From: Perilla frutescens
Lineage: Eukaryota; Streptophyta; Magnoliopsida; Lamiales; Lamiaceae
Length of the DNA: 64,000 nucleotides
NCBI GenBank assembly: GCA_026008535.1
Contig: BRKX01000012.1
Span: forward strand, 24,581,848 to 24,645,847
Reading direction: 5' to 3'
A program made the position numbers and the translations under genes. Positions 11,201-24,522 of this stretch are shown here, in pieces; positions within the stretch are counted from its first letter, which is position 1, and each line of letters opens with the position of its first letter. The notes beneath the pieces were generated by a model. It ran no database searches. It worked only from the letters and a program-made list of their open reading frames with translations, and was not told the origin of the DNA.

Positions 11201-12005
11201 GTAATTCTTTTTTATTGATAGTGATACTTCATTGTATTGGTAGTGATGCTTAAGTGAATTATTAGTGATACATTATTGCATTGTTTATGGTAGTTGATCA
11301 AAAATTAAAAATACTATTGCTGCAAACCAGTTGGGTGATTAAATCTTTTGTTCTGATGCCCTGCTCCACTGTCTTGTATTATTGGCTTGAATTTGTATGG
11401 GTTAATCGTGTCTTCCATGCTGTTCTTGAGAGGTGTTTGTTGTGTTGCATTAAAATTTGTACCATTGTTGTAACATGTTGTCAATTAGCACCTAAAACAT
11501 GTTAAAACTATAAATTTAGAGTTTGACAGATTTTCGAGGTTGGGAAAATAATCTTGGGAGTGATTTTGATACTGGGGATCATAATAAAAATTATTTCCTT
11601 ATAAATTGAGATATTGAGAAATTGATGAGGTGTGGAAATTTAGAAAAAATGGTCTCTATTTATAGAGAATGAAAAATACGAATTTTGATATTTTTTATTT
11701 TATTTTTTAAAAACTTATTAAAAAAATATCTGCATTATATCTAGATATCCAAATAAAATTTATGTATCTAATAAAATAGAGACAAGTGTCCAAATAAAAT
11801 TTACATATCCAATCAAATTTAGATATAATAGATATATTTTATTTTATAATACATAAAAAAAATACAAAATAAAAAATACACAAATAAAATAAAATAGTGA
11901 TAGAGGAGAGAGGGAGACCAGCGTTCTGCTGGCCTCCCTCGTTCAAACAGCCCAAAGCGACCGTATCTATTTTTTTTTTATATTTTCATAGTTGGCGGCC
12001 GAACG

Positions 12006-12200
12006 TTGGCATTTTTGCCAACCAATAAAGTCGGTCTTAAGGAGAATGAAGATGTTTGCTCTCCAGCTGAAACCAAACATGAAGTTAAGGAAGCTGATGA
12101 GTGTGATTATAATGATGATGAAGATGTTTGCTCTCCACCTAAAGCTAAACACGAAGTTAAGAGAGCGAAGAAGAAAGATAATAAGAAGAAGAATGCATGA
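12006..12200 (+). CDS. Exon-like ORF with duplicated EDVCSP...KHEVK motif
   Basis: The frame contains two tandem copies of a ~27-residue unit: EDVCSPAETKHEVK, an acidic spacer DECDYNDD, then EDVCSPPKAKHEVK. It ends in a lysine-rich tail (RAKKKDNKKKNA) and a stop. The DNA copies are also alike (GAAGATGTTTGCTCTCCA twice), so this is a real internal duplication. It may be the last exon of the charged gene starting at 10769, but the acceptor site and phase are not clear. Function unknown; the tail looks like a nuclear-localisation signal. Confidence 0.4.
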   Translation: MAFLPTNKVGLKENEDVCSPAETKHEVKEADECDYNDDEDVCSPPKAKHEVKRAKKKDNKKKNA

Positions 12201-12769
12201 GTTATGCAGAAGGTGGTGGATGTGAGGGTTCTGGTTGTGGTTTGGTGAATATAAAGGGTCATGCACAGTCTAACATGATAGACTTTAATATTTTTTTATT
12301 TGTTATGGATGATGGTTGGAAAACAATGACATAATAGAAGATTAACATGGTTGTAAACAATGTTTTTTTTTTGTAATGAATGATGGCTGTAAACATTTGG
12401 TTTTTGTGTAGATATGATCGGTAGGTTTAGTAGCTTAGAAACATTGGGTTTTTGTAATGTTTCCATAAGGTTTTTAGGATATGTAAGCTAGAGATTTTTT
12501 TTCTAATGAATTGCGTGTTTTGTTGTAGTTATAAACAGGTTTAGAAATCTCTGAATATATATATTTTTGATGTTGTAGATAATATGTATCACTATTTATG
12601 ATAAAAAGTATTATTATGCGTGTAGTGAAATAACATCATTTATTTCGTTTATTACCATTAATAAAAAAATAGAAAGAGACATGCAATCATTAAAAATGAT
12701 CTGCAACAGTAATGATGTTCTCAATATATCAAATAATTATATGTATTATTAGTAATGGTTTATTATAAT

Positions 12770-13490
12770 GAGTTATAAACTACAATATCAATACGAATGT
12801 AAGAAAGTATTACTATCTGTATCGTGAAATAACACTATTTATTTCATGAATAATTTAATAGCATATCATTTGTTCCTTTTCTTATTTGTTGTGGGTTCTT
12901 AGAATAATTCAGTATCAATACGAATGTAACAAAGTATCACTATCTGTATCGTGAAGTAACACTATTATTTCGTGAATAATTTAATAGCATATCATTTTGT
13001 TCATTTTTTTCTTCTTTATTATTTATTGTGGATTCTCAGCAATCATTCAGTATCAATATGAATCAAACAAAGTATCACTATCTATATCGTGAAGTAACAA
13101 TATTTACTTTATGAATAATTTAATAGCATAATATTTTGTTCATTTTCTTTTTTCATATTTGTTGTGGATTTCCAATAATCATTTAGTATCAATACGAATG
13201 TACTAAAGTATCAATAATAATGTAACAAAGTATCAATAATAATGTAACGAAGTTAAGACATGAATAAACAATATTAATAATGTTATACAAAAAAGTATCA
13301 ATACGAATGTAACAAAGTATCACTATCTATATCATGGAGTAACACTATTTACTCCATGAATAATTTAATATTTGATGTGGATTCTCAGTAATCATTTAGT
13401 ATCAATACGAATATATTGAAGTATCAATAATAATATAACAAAGTATCAATAATTTAACATACAAATTAATTCATGAATAAATAATGTCAA
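12770..13490. repeat. Degenerate ~130-bp repeat array with AGTATCAATACGAATGTAAC units
   Basis: At least four copies, near 12785, 12911, 13037 and 13298, share AGTATCAATACGAATGTAAC followed by AAAGTATCACTATCTRTATC, GTGAAGTAACACTATTTA and a TGAATAATTTAATAGCATAT block. A shorter sub-repeat (AAGTATCAATAATAATGTAAC) occurs around 13200-13250 and 13420. The array lies inside the MULE and is non-coding. Confidence 0.75.
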
Positions 13491-13524
13491 TAATATAATA
13501 AGAAACTCAATACATGGAAAAGTA

Positions 13525-14889
13525 TCATATGTTAAAACAATCTAGGATTAGTGGTTTTGGAACCAAACTCCTTTGAAATTGAAGTACCACTTGTATTCTT
13601 CTTCTTGATTTTTTGAAGATGTCATTTGATTCTTTTCTCCTACCCTTTGTCGTTGAACGTGCATGATCCAATATTTGAATAGAAGAGCTTGAAACATTCG
13701 TATCCCCCACATAAGGCATTGTAGTTGTTGTGGATTTCCTAGCACTAAACTCAGTTTCAAGAGTGTGACTGCAATATAAGGCATATATATCATCCATATT
13801 TTTTCCTTTTCAAACCAAGAAGAGAACCTTTTAAATTAAATGAATCACCTACAATAATTTCAACTTTGTATCAGTAATTAAATGATCACTATATAACAAG
13901 CAAAATATCAGTAATTTCTAAACAAAGAATCACTATGATGATAAGCATCCAGTACAAACATTCACATTGAATTTAATTATTGAGGCATAAACAAATAAGT
14001 GGCAATAACTGTGATGGGATGTATCACTACTTACTACACGAAGGGTCACTATGGTGATGACTGATGAGTATCCAGGACAACACATTGAATTAACTTATTG
14101 AGGCATAAACAAACAAGTGCCAATGACTGTGATGTGATGTATCACTAATACAACCTGTGCATGTAATATACACTTTTCTTAAATCATTGAGGTAGAAACA
14201 AAGAAGTGTCAATAACTGTGAGGTGACGTATCACTAACTACTAGATGAAGTATCATTACTATCGAGTAACCTACAACACTTTAAATTTTGATCACTATAT
14301 AACAAACAAAATAACATTGATTCCTATGCGAAGGATCACTATGATGACGAGCACGTATCACTAAAAAATATTCACATTGAATTTAATTATTGAGGCAGAA
14401 ATAAAGAAATGTCAATAACTGTGATGTCTCGTATCACTAACTACTAGGTAAAATATATCACTCTATCTTAAATACATTATTCGATTAGCGGGTTGCATCA
14501 AACAAAAAAGAGAAGTAATGTATTACTTACTGCTAAATTCCAACATAACATATTCATGTTCATTGATAGATGTTGTTTCTGCATCTTCACCATTGGATTC
14601 ATCATCAAGTAGAACAATATCTGGGAATTATGAAATTAAAATTTAAATCAGTTCTAAAGTATTATAACAATAACAAATTACGAAATTAAAATTTTAATAA
14701 ATTTCTTTATGAACATATTATCGAACAAATGGAATGCATAATTTCGTATACCTAATTATTGATCAAGACTCACAAAATTACAAATCTCGTAAACTAAGAA
14801 AACATACCGGTTGTTGCTAACGTTTTTTCGCTGAAATTGATTGAAATTTCACCGGATGGAACATCGCATGGTTTTCCCGATTTGTCCAT
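13525..14889 (-). pseudogene. Remains of a spliced gene, possibly FAR1-related/MULE transposase
   Basis: Minus strand. Exon 1 is 14808-14889 (ATG at 14889, MDKSGKPCDVPSG..., donor CCG|GTATG). Exon 2 is 14531-14620, joined in phase 1 to give TTDIVLLDDESNGEDAETTS... with a clean GTAAGT donor. A further exon-like segment (about 13525-13768) follows a TTATATTGCAG acceptor and encodes SIQILDHARSTTKGRRKE and a basic tail. That tail resembles the C-terminal KGR-type tails of FAR1-related proteins, which descend from MULE transposases. The phase does not match exon 2, so the catalytic exons appear deleted and replaced by repeats. The identification is tentative. Confidence 0.4.
13850..14480. repeat. 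Second repeat array with GTATCACTA motifs
   Basis: Repeats of roughly 100-130 bp share TTGAGGCATAAACAAATAAG, then a GTCAATAACTGTGATGTGAT-like core and GTATCACTAACTACTAG. Copies lie near 13975, 14095, 14190 and 14390. The short core GTATCACTA is common to this and the preceding array. Confidence 0.7.
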
Positions 14890-15050
14890 TAAATCATCCA
14901 CAAAATCGCGTGAATTTGAGAGGAATTTATCTTGATTCGTGTGGAAAGAAGCAGCTATGGTTCAGTTGGGAGAAAGATTGCGTCATGGTTGGGCGGAAAT
15001 CGTGATGGGTGAGTTGGAAGAAATCGCAAGGTTGAACAGCGGTGAAAATC

Positions 15051-15144
15051 GCGATTTTTTTAATATATATATGATCAGGTCGTGTCAGGTGGAGATCCAC
15101 CTAACGTAAGAGACCCGTTAGAGGGTCTCACATAAGTGTGTCCC
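15051..15144 (-). repeat. MULE right terminal inverted repeat
   Basis: Inverse of 9600-9692 with scattered substitutions. It is directly followed by the TSD copy TAATAGTAT at 15145-15153. Confidence 0.85.
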
Positions 15145-15446
15145 TAATAGTATATATTTAAAGGATGAGTTGGACTGATATATTTGAAATGCACTTTTAA
15201 TTTTTATTTTTATTTTATTTGTATACTTTAATGAAATTAAAACAATTAGAATTATTTAATAAAATATCGAGTTGAGGCCGAATTCAATTCAAACATATAT
15301 CATTATCGTTGTTTTTCTTTAAGGGGTGTACTGGATTGTGATTTTATTAGATTTTAAAGGATTTTAAAAAGTCCATGGATTTATAAAATCCACAGACTCC
15401 ACATGGAGTCTCCGTTGACTTGGGTATGGATTTGAAATCCTTCTTC

Positions 15447-15535
15447 CCAGCGCTCGCTGGAAAACAACGAGCGAAGAATATGTAACCCAGCGACCGCTGG
15501 ACCCCAACCGCCGATTAACTTAAAACCAGCGACCA
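15447..15535. repeat. CCAGCG(N)CGCTGG palindromes, left cluster
   Basis: Three near-palindromes of the form CCCAGCGACCGCTGG occur in 90 bases of otherwise AT-rich DNA, just inside the left end of the Harbinger-like element. They mirror the right cluster. Confidence 0.7.
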
Positions 15536-15620
15536 CTCTGGAAATTAGGCAGGTTAATACTATCGAGCCCTAATTTCTGATTTTCATCGCGACTCCTCTC
15601 CTCTCAAAACACTCACAACA

Positions 15621-16133
15621 ATGAATTTTGAGCTTCTCACCTCCAATCTCTCTACCGCGCGCCACCGCCGTCGCTGTCTCCCAGCCGCCGTTGCCACCAT
15701 ATTGCCGCTGCCGTTGGAGTCCACCCCCCGCTGCCACACTACCATGCCTCGCACCAAAAACGCTAATGTTGGCCCAGATGATGACATTGAGGAAGAGGTG
15801 GATTACACGACGAGGTATTCCTCTCCATTTTTATTGAAGTCTAAATGGGAGGGCGATCTTTATAGAAAATTTAATAGCTCCGAGGTTACACACCCTCGTT
15901 ATTTGGATTGCGATTTGATTAGGGATCTTAAAATTAGCTCAAAAGTCACTAAATATTTGAAGGTTTTGAGTCTTGAAACTTTTGCTAAGAAACTCAAAAA
16001 ATCAAAGCCAAATCCAATCATATTTATTTTTTATTCATTTAAGAAACTCAAAAATCAAAGCCAAATCCAATCAATAATGAGTAAAAGTGTACCAAAACAA
16101 CGAGAAACAGTAACAAAGAGAGTACCTTTGTGA
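15621..16133 (+). CDS. Orphan ORF within the Harbinger-like element
   Basis: 170 codons. Residues 1-40 are Arg/Pro-rich. From the internal Met at about residue 42 the sequence becomes PRTKNANVGPDDDIEEEVDY, then an ordered-looking segment with KWEGDLYRKFNSSEV, HPRYLDCDLIRDLKI and VTKYLKVLSLETF. That pattern recalls the extra-ORF (plant transposon protein) domain of Athila-type elements, so a captured fragment is possible. Near the end, a ~24-nt sequence (around AAACTCAAAAATCAAAGCC) is tandemly repeated. No catalytic motif is seen. Confidence 0.35.
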   Translation: MNFELLTSNLSTARHRRRCLPAAVATILPLPLESTPRCHTTMPRTKNANVGPDDDIEEEVDYTTRYSSPFLLKSKWEGDLYRKFNSSEVTHPRYLDCDLIRDLKISSKVTKYLKVLSLETFAKKLKKSKPNPIIFIFYSFKKLKNQSQIQSIMSKSVPKQRETVTKRVPL

Positions 16134-16264
16134 AAAGAACAACGAATGGAATAGGCTATAGTTGAGCAATTAATTTTTCTCCTCGGAGCAAATTGAAAAA
16201 GAATGAGAAAAATACGTGAATAGGAATATTTATGGATACTAACTGACTATAACCCAATGATTGT

Positions 16265-16440
16265 TGGACCTCAGCGACCGCTGGGAACCTCACTGACTTA
16301 TTCCCAGCGACCGCTGGCGTCCATGGCGCGCTGGGTGTTCGATTTGAACGCCTCAGCGGCCGCTGGGGTACACCGCGCGCTGGGGTGTCCGAATTTAACT
16401 CCTCAGCGGCCGCTGGAGTACACCGCACGCTGGGTTTTAC
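16265..16440. repeat. ~54-bp tandem repeats containing CAGCGGCCGCTG
   Basis: Three to four units contain CTCAGCGGCCGCTGG, then GTACACCGCGCGCTGGG and a CGAATTTAACTC-like spacer. CAGCGGCCGCTG is a perfect 12-bp palindrome. GC content is far above the surroundings. Confidence 0.75.
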
Positions 16441-16696
16441 GAATCCATGAAAATCTCGTGTGCAAAGGTCGGATTTCATCCTTTGTATTTTTTACGTGAT
16501 TTTGAGGTGAAATCTAATAGAATCACTAACATTTTAAAGTCTATGGAGTTTTGAATACAATTGGATTTTATAAACATTTTAAAATCTGTGTTGAATATTT
16601 CTGAATTTTTAAAGACTTTTAAAAGTCTGAATTGAATACACTCAGATTTTGAAACTCCAACAAAATTCTATAGAGTCTCTATCCAATACACTCCCC

Positions 16697-18256
16697 TTAG
16701 TATGTCTAACTGAGTTTGAGCTCCATAATTTGAAACAAATTCGTGGTTGGCCTCCTCAGACTCGACTTGGTTACACACACGAGAGTCACATATATGAAAA
16801 TTAATTTAAGCTTGGTCGATTATAGTAGAGCTTAAATTCGAATTGGATACTGTTAAATATTCAACTCGACTCTATTACATTAACTTTTTCTTTCTTTCTT
16901 TTAGAGCGATTAATATTATTTTTCTTCTTACACGGGAGTCATAGTTCATGTAGCTGAACTGCCGTGTCCAACTTAATTGTCATGAAAAAGAACAATTCTT
17001 TTGTTACGACGTTAGAATATGATTCTAAGAAATATCCACATGTTACTTATAAGTTTTTTTTTTTTGTCATTTTTTTAGAGAAAGAATTTGTAAAATAAAT
17101 TCTTAAAAAATAGACTTATACCCCATTTTATGTTAGAAGTCTTTTGAAGCTTACAACTAAAAGGAACTCATATAAATCTCGAGCCTAACTCATGACTCTA
17201 TAATTTTTCATAATGTTTTACCTTTCTTCAAATTACAATCCTTTCCAAAATCTAAACCTAAGTACTTATTATGTATAGTTGAATATTATGTTCGAAACAT
17301 TTAATTAAAAAATAACCAAATTATTTTTAATCATGTAACCGTGAATATTTCTCAATTCCCATTCTACTTCACACCTAACTGCGCCTCTATGATTAAAATG
17401 ACCTATCATTTTAATTTTAACACTTAAAAAGTCATAAAAACATGTGTTAAATACTGATATATAATAAATGATATTTGATGTTTTAGCCTCTTAATTTTGT
17501 TGCAAATTATTTGATGTTTTATACTTTTTTTAACACTCTGCCTCTCAATTTTATCCCAATATATGTTGAGGAAATTAAGGAGATATATAGATGCATGTAT
17601 ATTACAAAGAGAGTTAAATTAAAATATATTAGGAAAATATAACTTAATAGGAAGAGAGAGAAAATATTTGTCATATTTTTTAATTTTTAATTTTTGTTAT
17701 AAAATCTAAAATATCATTTTTTTATGAAATTGAGGGACTATCAATTGTGGAGATATAAAAACTAATAATTTGGTGTCCAAATAATCACACAACATAAGAA
17801 TTGATATAATTAACATCGAAATGATCACACATGTGGCAACAATTAACTTATAAAAAAAGCCCACTAGATGTGTAGAATATCTCTATCCATAAAAAATACA
17901 TTTTGGCATTTTATGGGACATTCCAGTATTTTACTATTAAGTTATGAGTTTAATTTTTTTTTCAATTTTATTTTTTTGTATTTTTAGTTTGATTGTGAAA
18001 TTATTAATTAGGGTTCATTCTACTCAATTATGTTTTATAATTATTTTTTAGTATTTAATTTCAAAATTTTAATTAATAATTAATTATTATATTTCATAAT
18101 TAAAATTTATAAATTTAATTATTTTTTCATTATCAATATTGACTATGATTGATTATGTTATAAATTAATTTATAATTTAATAATGAAACACATGATGTAA
18201 TAAAATACATGTAGCGGAAGATTCGAACAGATAAAACCACATGTGGAATATATAAA
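16697..18256. other. Intergenic, AT-rich
   Basis: No gene seen. 17990-18130 resembles a dispersed AT-rich repeat with TTAATTAGGGTTCATTCTAC also seen near 31135, 60400 and 61660. Confidence 0.5.
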
Positions 18257-19043
18257 GGGCAGTTGTATTGATATCCACCAATTTTCTTACTATAGCCCCA
18301 TATTTTTTTTTAAATATAAATATTTTCTAAACATACATTTTTGTCCTTGTATCCCTTAATACATTAAAAACCATTGAAAATGACTTAAAGCCTTCTTCAT
18401 TTTAACCCATAGCCGCCCCCACCATTTTGTTCTTCATCTTTAACCCATAGCCGCCCACACCATTCTGCTGATTTTTTTTTTAAACGAAAATTCCTTTCTT
18501 TATGCATGGAAGAATACCATTAATGGTGAGTTGAGAATGATTTATGGATGATTTTTGTCATTTTAGAGATATACCACTTGATGAATATAAATTTAATTAC
18601 ATAAAAAACAATCAAGATTTGTATATATATATATTTCTAGAGTAGAAAAAAATTAATAATTACAGAGAATTATCTAATAAATCTTCACGTAGAATGGATG
18701 AAAATAATATTTCAACAAAATCTCGTCTACATATTTTATAGAAAATAATAGAGGATATATAAAACAACGGCTGCAAATCATAGAAATTCATTCTTCGAAA
18801 TCCATTTTTTTTCTCGATCAGCACAAGTTTCAACTTTTTTTTTCACAATGAAAAGGATTGAATTCGGATATCCATGAACGGGGGTTTTAATTTTTCAATT
18901 GTTGGAAGCTATAATTATTTTATAATTATTAAAATATTAGAGGCTATAATTAAGGATAAAAGAGTATTTTAAAAATATATTTATGATTTAATTAAATAAG
19001 ATGGCTATAATGAGAAAAATGAAGGCTATGAATATAATTACCC
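18257..19043. mobile_element. Mutator-type MITE, 787 bp, 9-bp TSD
   Basis: Termini GGGCAGTTGTATTGATATCC (left) and GGGTAATTATATTCATAGCC (right, reversed) continue into a shared TTTTCTYAYTATAGCC. An exact 9-bp duplication, ATATATAAA, flanks it at 18248-18256 and 19044-19052. The interior contains a ~30-bp direct repeat (TTTAACCCATAGCCGCC, near 18400 and 18441). No coding capacity. Confidence 0.8.
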
Positions 19044-19100
19044 ATATATAAATTAGAGGATGACATAAAGCCCATCATTATAAAAAAAAAAAAAAAAAAA

Positions 19101-19213
19101 TGGGCCCAATTCCTTATTTTTCATCTCAAACGGGCTTTCGCAATTACACATTTTTGGCCCAATAAGTCACAAAACCCGTCCCGGAGCTAGGGTTTTTATC
19201 GCGCTGTATATAT
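19101..19213 (+). promoter_or_regulatory. eL13 promoter: site II, telo-box, TATA
   Basis: Two site II-type motifs (TGGGCCCAA at 19101 and GGCCCA at 19156), a telo-box in reverse (CTAGGGTTTTT at 19187-19197) and a TATA box (TATATATAA at 19206-19213). Site II plus telo-box is the known signature of plant ribosomal-protein promoters, coupling expression to growth and cell proliferation. Confidence 0.8.
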
Positions 19214-19234
19214 AAGCAGAGACGCTAAGTTCTC

Positions 19235-21400
<2,166 letters not shown>

Positions 21401-22211
21401 GTTACAAGGGAAGGAAGTGTTAGTTTCTTTTCCGCAAAGTTGTTGAATCCGTTTTATTTTAGGCCCGGACCAGTTATCTTGATTTTTGGTTGAATTTTTG
21501 GAGTTATTGTCAGTTCATTGTATGAATTTCCCCAGATACAGTAAATCTTTTTATCGTTTTGATATGGATAAACCTAATCCAATGCCTTTTCTGATTTATC
21601 CTTTTATCATACACGCCTTGACAACGTTTTTTTAATTACTTAAACATGTTGAATTGAAGGAGATATGAGATCATCACCAAAGCAGCCGCTACATTTTTGG
21701 CAAAACCGTCTCCAACACAGAACCACCTCTTCCTCTATTCTAAGGGGATGAACAGTATTGTTCACCCTTCATCTTTTTTTTTTCTTTTTGTTTTCTTTTT
21801 TACATTTATGTTATTTTATTATTTTTAGTTTTGTTGCACTAATTTTCTTCTTTAGTTTTTATTGATATATTAATAATGTAAATTGTGTTATTTTTTATGT
21901 TTAATATTATGTGATTTCACTTAAATATAATAAAAAAAATCATAATACAATCATAAAAACTTAGATTACAACAAACAACATAAAATACATTACACTAAAT
22001 TAAAATTGCCAGTTATAATGCATTGATTGATCATTTATGGGAGGAATTTTTGAATTTTAAGAGTTAATTGCTGTTAAAATGTAATTTATGCTTTTAGTAA
22101 TGGCAGTTAGTTCCTTTTATAATGTAATTGTTCTTTTTTATTATTAAATGCTGGTTTTATGTTCAAATAAAATTTAGCTTTTGTAAATTTATTAAAATTA
22201 TATTATTTTTA
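21401..22211 (+). other. eL13 3' UTR and intergenic DNA
   Basis: The 3' UTR probably ends around 21550-21600. Beyond it lies AT-rich sequence, with a short CCGTCTCCAACAC...GAACAGTATTGTTCACCC stretch at 21700-21770 that looks like MITE debris. No gene. Confidence 0.5.
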
Positions 22212-22436
22212 ATTATTACTACCTCCGTCTTAATAGCAAGGTCTCTCTTGCGTGTTTGGGATGTCCAATACCAAAGTTTCATACTCAAAAAGGAAATAAT
22301 TAATATTCTAATCAAAGTGGACCCCATTTATTTTATATTACTTTTGATTATAATACTCCTTAATAAAGTGAACCCACTTACTTTACCAACTAATTTACTC
22401 CTCTTTAATCTGGGTGCCCAATAGGCAGTATTAAAT
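22212..22436. repeat. Degenerate mariner/Stowaway-type fragment
   Basis: Starts TACTACCTCCGTCTTAATAG, close to the CTCCCTCCGT termini of plant mariner/Stowaway elements. It ends with TTAATCTGGGTGCCCAATA, like the subterminal part of the mariner at 52.1 kb (TTAATCTCCGTGCCCAAACC). One terminus is missing. Confidence 0.5.
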
Positions 22437-22639
22437 AACATTTAATATCAAATGTAAATATATTTCAAAAATAATTTGATAGGAAAAATCTATGTTTGAA
22501 AGTATAAAAATGGAATATTTCATTATAGAATGAAATGTAGAGTTCATGTTTGGAAATGTATTTACTCTCATATTGTATTTTCTTCTACAATAAGATTAAA
22601 TGTAGAGTTTATGGTTGTAATTGCTATAAGTTGGCGAAC

Positions 22640-23240
22640 ACGGATTTTTGTAGGGATGTGTAAATAGTTGGTTAGGTACAAAACTGAGTTAAACTAAGAG
22701 AATCAAATAAAAATTTCAAACCGAACCAACCAAAATATTATGTATAACCGAATCAAATCATAATTCTTTGGTTGGTTTGATTTGGTTTTCAGTTTAATCG
22801 AATTTTCAATGATTATTTTTATTTTTTTCGAAACAATTATATCTAAAGAAAATAACATGCACTCAATAGATAACAAACGATATATAAATAAGTAAATGTT
22901 TTTAAAATTCTAAAACTAGAAAATTGAAACTAAATAGTAAAATTACTAATATTATTTAGGTATATTCCTATTAAATTTATTAATTTAGGTATAATTAAAA
23001 TTAGGATTATAAATTATAAATATAGTATGTATATAGTATATATATATATATATATATATATTAGTTGATTCAATTTTAACCAAAATATCTTTACTTAAAC
23101 CAAAATCGAACCAAATTATATTTAGTTTTAATATTCAAAATTCAATCAAAATTAAAGAAAAATAATCAACCATCCGAATTAAATAACTCAGTTTAATTGG
23201 GGTTTTTGGTTTTAGTTTGGTTTTGCACGCTTCTAGATTT
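22640..23240. repeat. AT-rich foldback-like repeat with AACCGAACCAAC motifs and (TA)n
   Basis: Left half CAAACCGAACCAACCAAAAT and GGTTTGATTTGGTTTTCAG; right half AACCAAAATCGAACCAAATT and GGTTTTAGTTTGGTTTTGCA. These complementary blocks flank a (TA)n tract at about 23037-23061. It looks like a MITE, but no clear TSD is visible. Confidence 0.45.
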
Positions 23241-23367
23241 TTGTTTCCCTTTTTGGACCAAATGTTTAGTTTGAAATGAATGGATATTAAATTTACTCAA
23301 ATTAGAATGAATTTCTCAGCTACTCGGTGCATTATTTTATATATTCACTCGATTTAATTATTTTTTT

Positions 23368-23919
23368 GGGCAAATTTCATATTATTCTCCTGTGTTTTTC
23401 TGAAAAATTAAAAAAAAAAATCTGTGTTAAATAAATAGTCTAAAACCCCCATCTGTTACGTATAATTCATCAAAAAAATCACTTTTTAAGAAAGTGAATT
23501 ATATTTGCTAAAAAAGAGTGTATGATTCTTATTTTTATAATTTTATATTACTTTTTAAATATAATCAATTTTTTAAAATATTAATTTAATCAAATACTAT
23601 AATTTTTAAATAATATAAAATATATTTATATGTAAAAAAATGTAACATATATGAAATTATCAAAATAGCTAAAAAGTAGTAATATAACCGAATGATAAAA
23701 TTTTCAAATGATATAAAATATATTTATCAATAATAAAAATTGTAAAAATAAATAAATCTTACTATCTTTCGTAGAAAGTATAATTCACTTTCTCCAAAAG
23801 GGAATTTTTTGATGAATTATACATAACAGAGGGGGGGGGGATTTTAGGCTATTTATTAAACAAATGGGATTTTTTTTTTATTTTTGGAAAAAATATGGGG
23901 AGTAATATGAAATTTGTCC
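23368..23919. mobile_element. MITE with ~150-bp inverted repeats
   Basis: Left end GGGCAAATTTCATATTATTC and right end (reversed) GGACAAATTTCATATTACTC. Homology extends through the AATAAATAG block and the TGTATAATTCATC block to GAAAGTGAATTATA. Flanks are T-rich, so the TSD is ambiguous. The right arm holds a G tract of nine bases or so at 23832. Non-coding. Confidence 0.7.
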
Positions 23920-24522
23920 TTTTTTTTAAAATGAATTTTGAATTCGCCTCTACAAAACAGCACATATAATAATAATGTAATTTTGTTATTATGGGTTTAA
24001 CATTTGGTTCTCGAAATCTATGGATTTGAATAGCAATCCGCGGTAGAAGATGAGCAAAGTAGCAGGAGACAATAATTAATTAATAGCGTCAATTATCGTG
24101 ACACGAAAGACGCAGTAAAGAGGAAAAGCGAATGAAGGAATCCAATTCTCTACTTTATTATTCTTATCATTTGAGATTATTGATTTTGAAATGGTATTAT
24201 CTAGTCGTCTTGTGATCTTAATGATCGTGATTACCAAAATTCTTTTGATTCATTATATATGATCGATGCCCTTTTCTGGATGAAATTTTTGCACCAGATT
24301 GTGGTGCAATGATTCCGATACCAAATGGTCGATTGCCGTTGCCTTACATCTTTTGTAGACATAGATGGAACCCAATTGATTTCGAATGTATATAATATAA
24401 AACGGAAATGATTATCAATCATAATACTGAAAATATCATTTTTAACATAAAGTATGGTAAATTTTTATTTGACAAAGTCTGGCGTTAGATTTCATGAAAT
24501 TATCAACCATCAATTTTCTAAT
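23920..24522. other. Intergenic, nothing recognised
   Basis: Mixed AT-rich sequence. No gene, RNA or clear repeat identified. Confidence 0.5.

Larger units (their letters stand above)
9600..15144. mobile_element. Mutator-like element (MULE), 5545 bp, 9-bp TSD
   Basis: Ends in inverted repeats starting GACAAAAACTTATATGAGAC (left) and GGGACACACTTATGTGAGAC (right, reverse strand). The similarity runs about 93 bases to a shared TATATATATTAAAAAAATC. The flanks carry an exact 9-bp target duplication, TAATAGTAT, at 9591-9599 and 15145-15153. A 9-bp TSD with long TIRs is the hallmark of the Mutator superfamily. There is no intact transposase. Inside are spliced-gene remains on both strands and repeat arrays, so it is a non-autonomous or decayed copy. 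Confidence 0.9.
15323..16696. mobile_element. PIF/Harbinger-like non-autonomous element
   Basis: Ends: GGGGTGTACTGGATTGTGAT (left) and GGGGAGTGTATTGGATAGAG (right, reversed), followed on both sides by inverted GATTTTAAAGGATTTTAAAA-like blocks typical of plant Tourist/Harbinger families. TTA occurs beside each end (one extra A on the left), fitting a TWA-type target site. No transposase is present. The interior holds a short coding-like stretch and GC-rich palindromic repeats. Confidence 0.65.

Noticed and set aside
9600..15144. CACTA-type transposon, suggested by many CACTA words
   Set aside because: Termini do not start CACTA and the TSD is 9 bp, not 3 bp.
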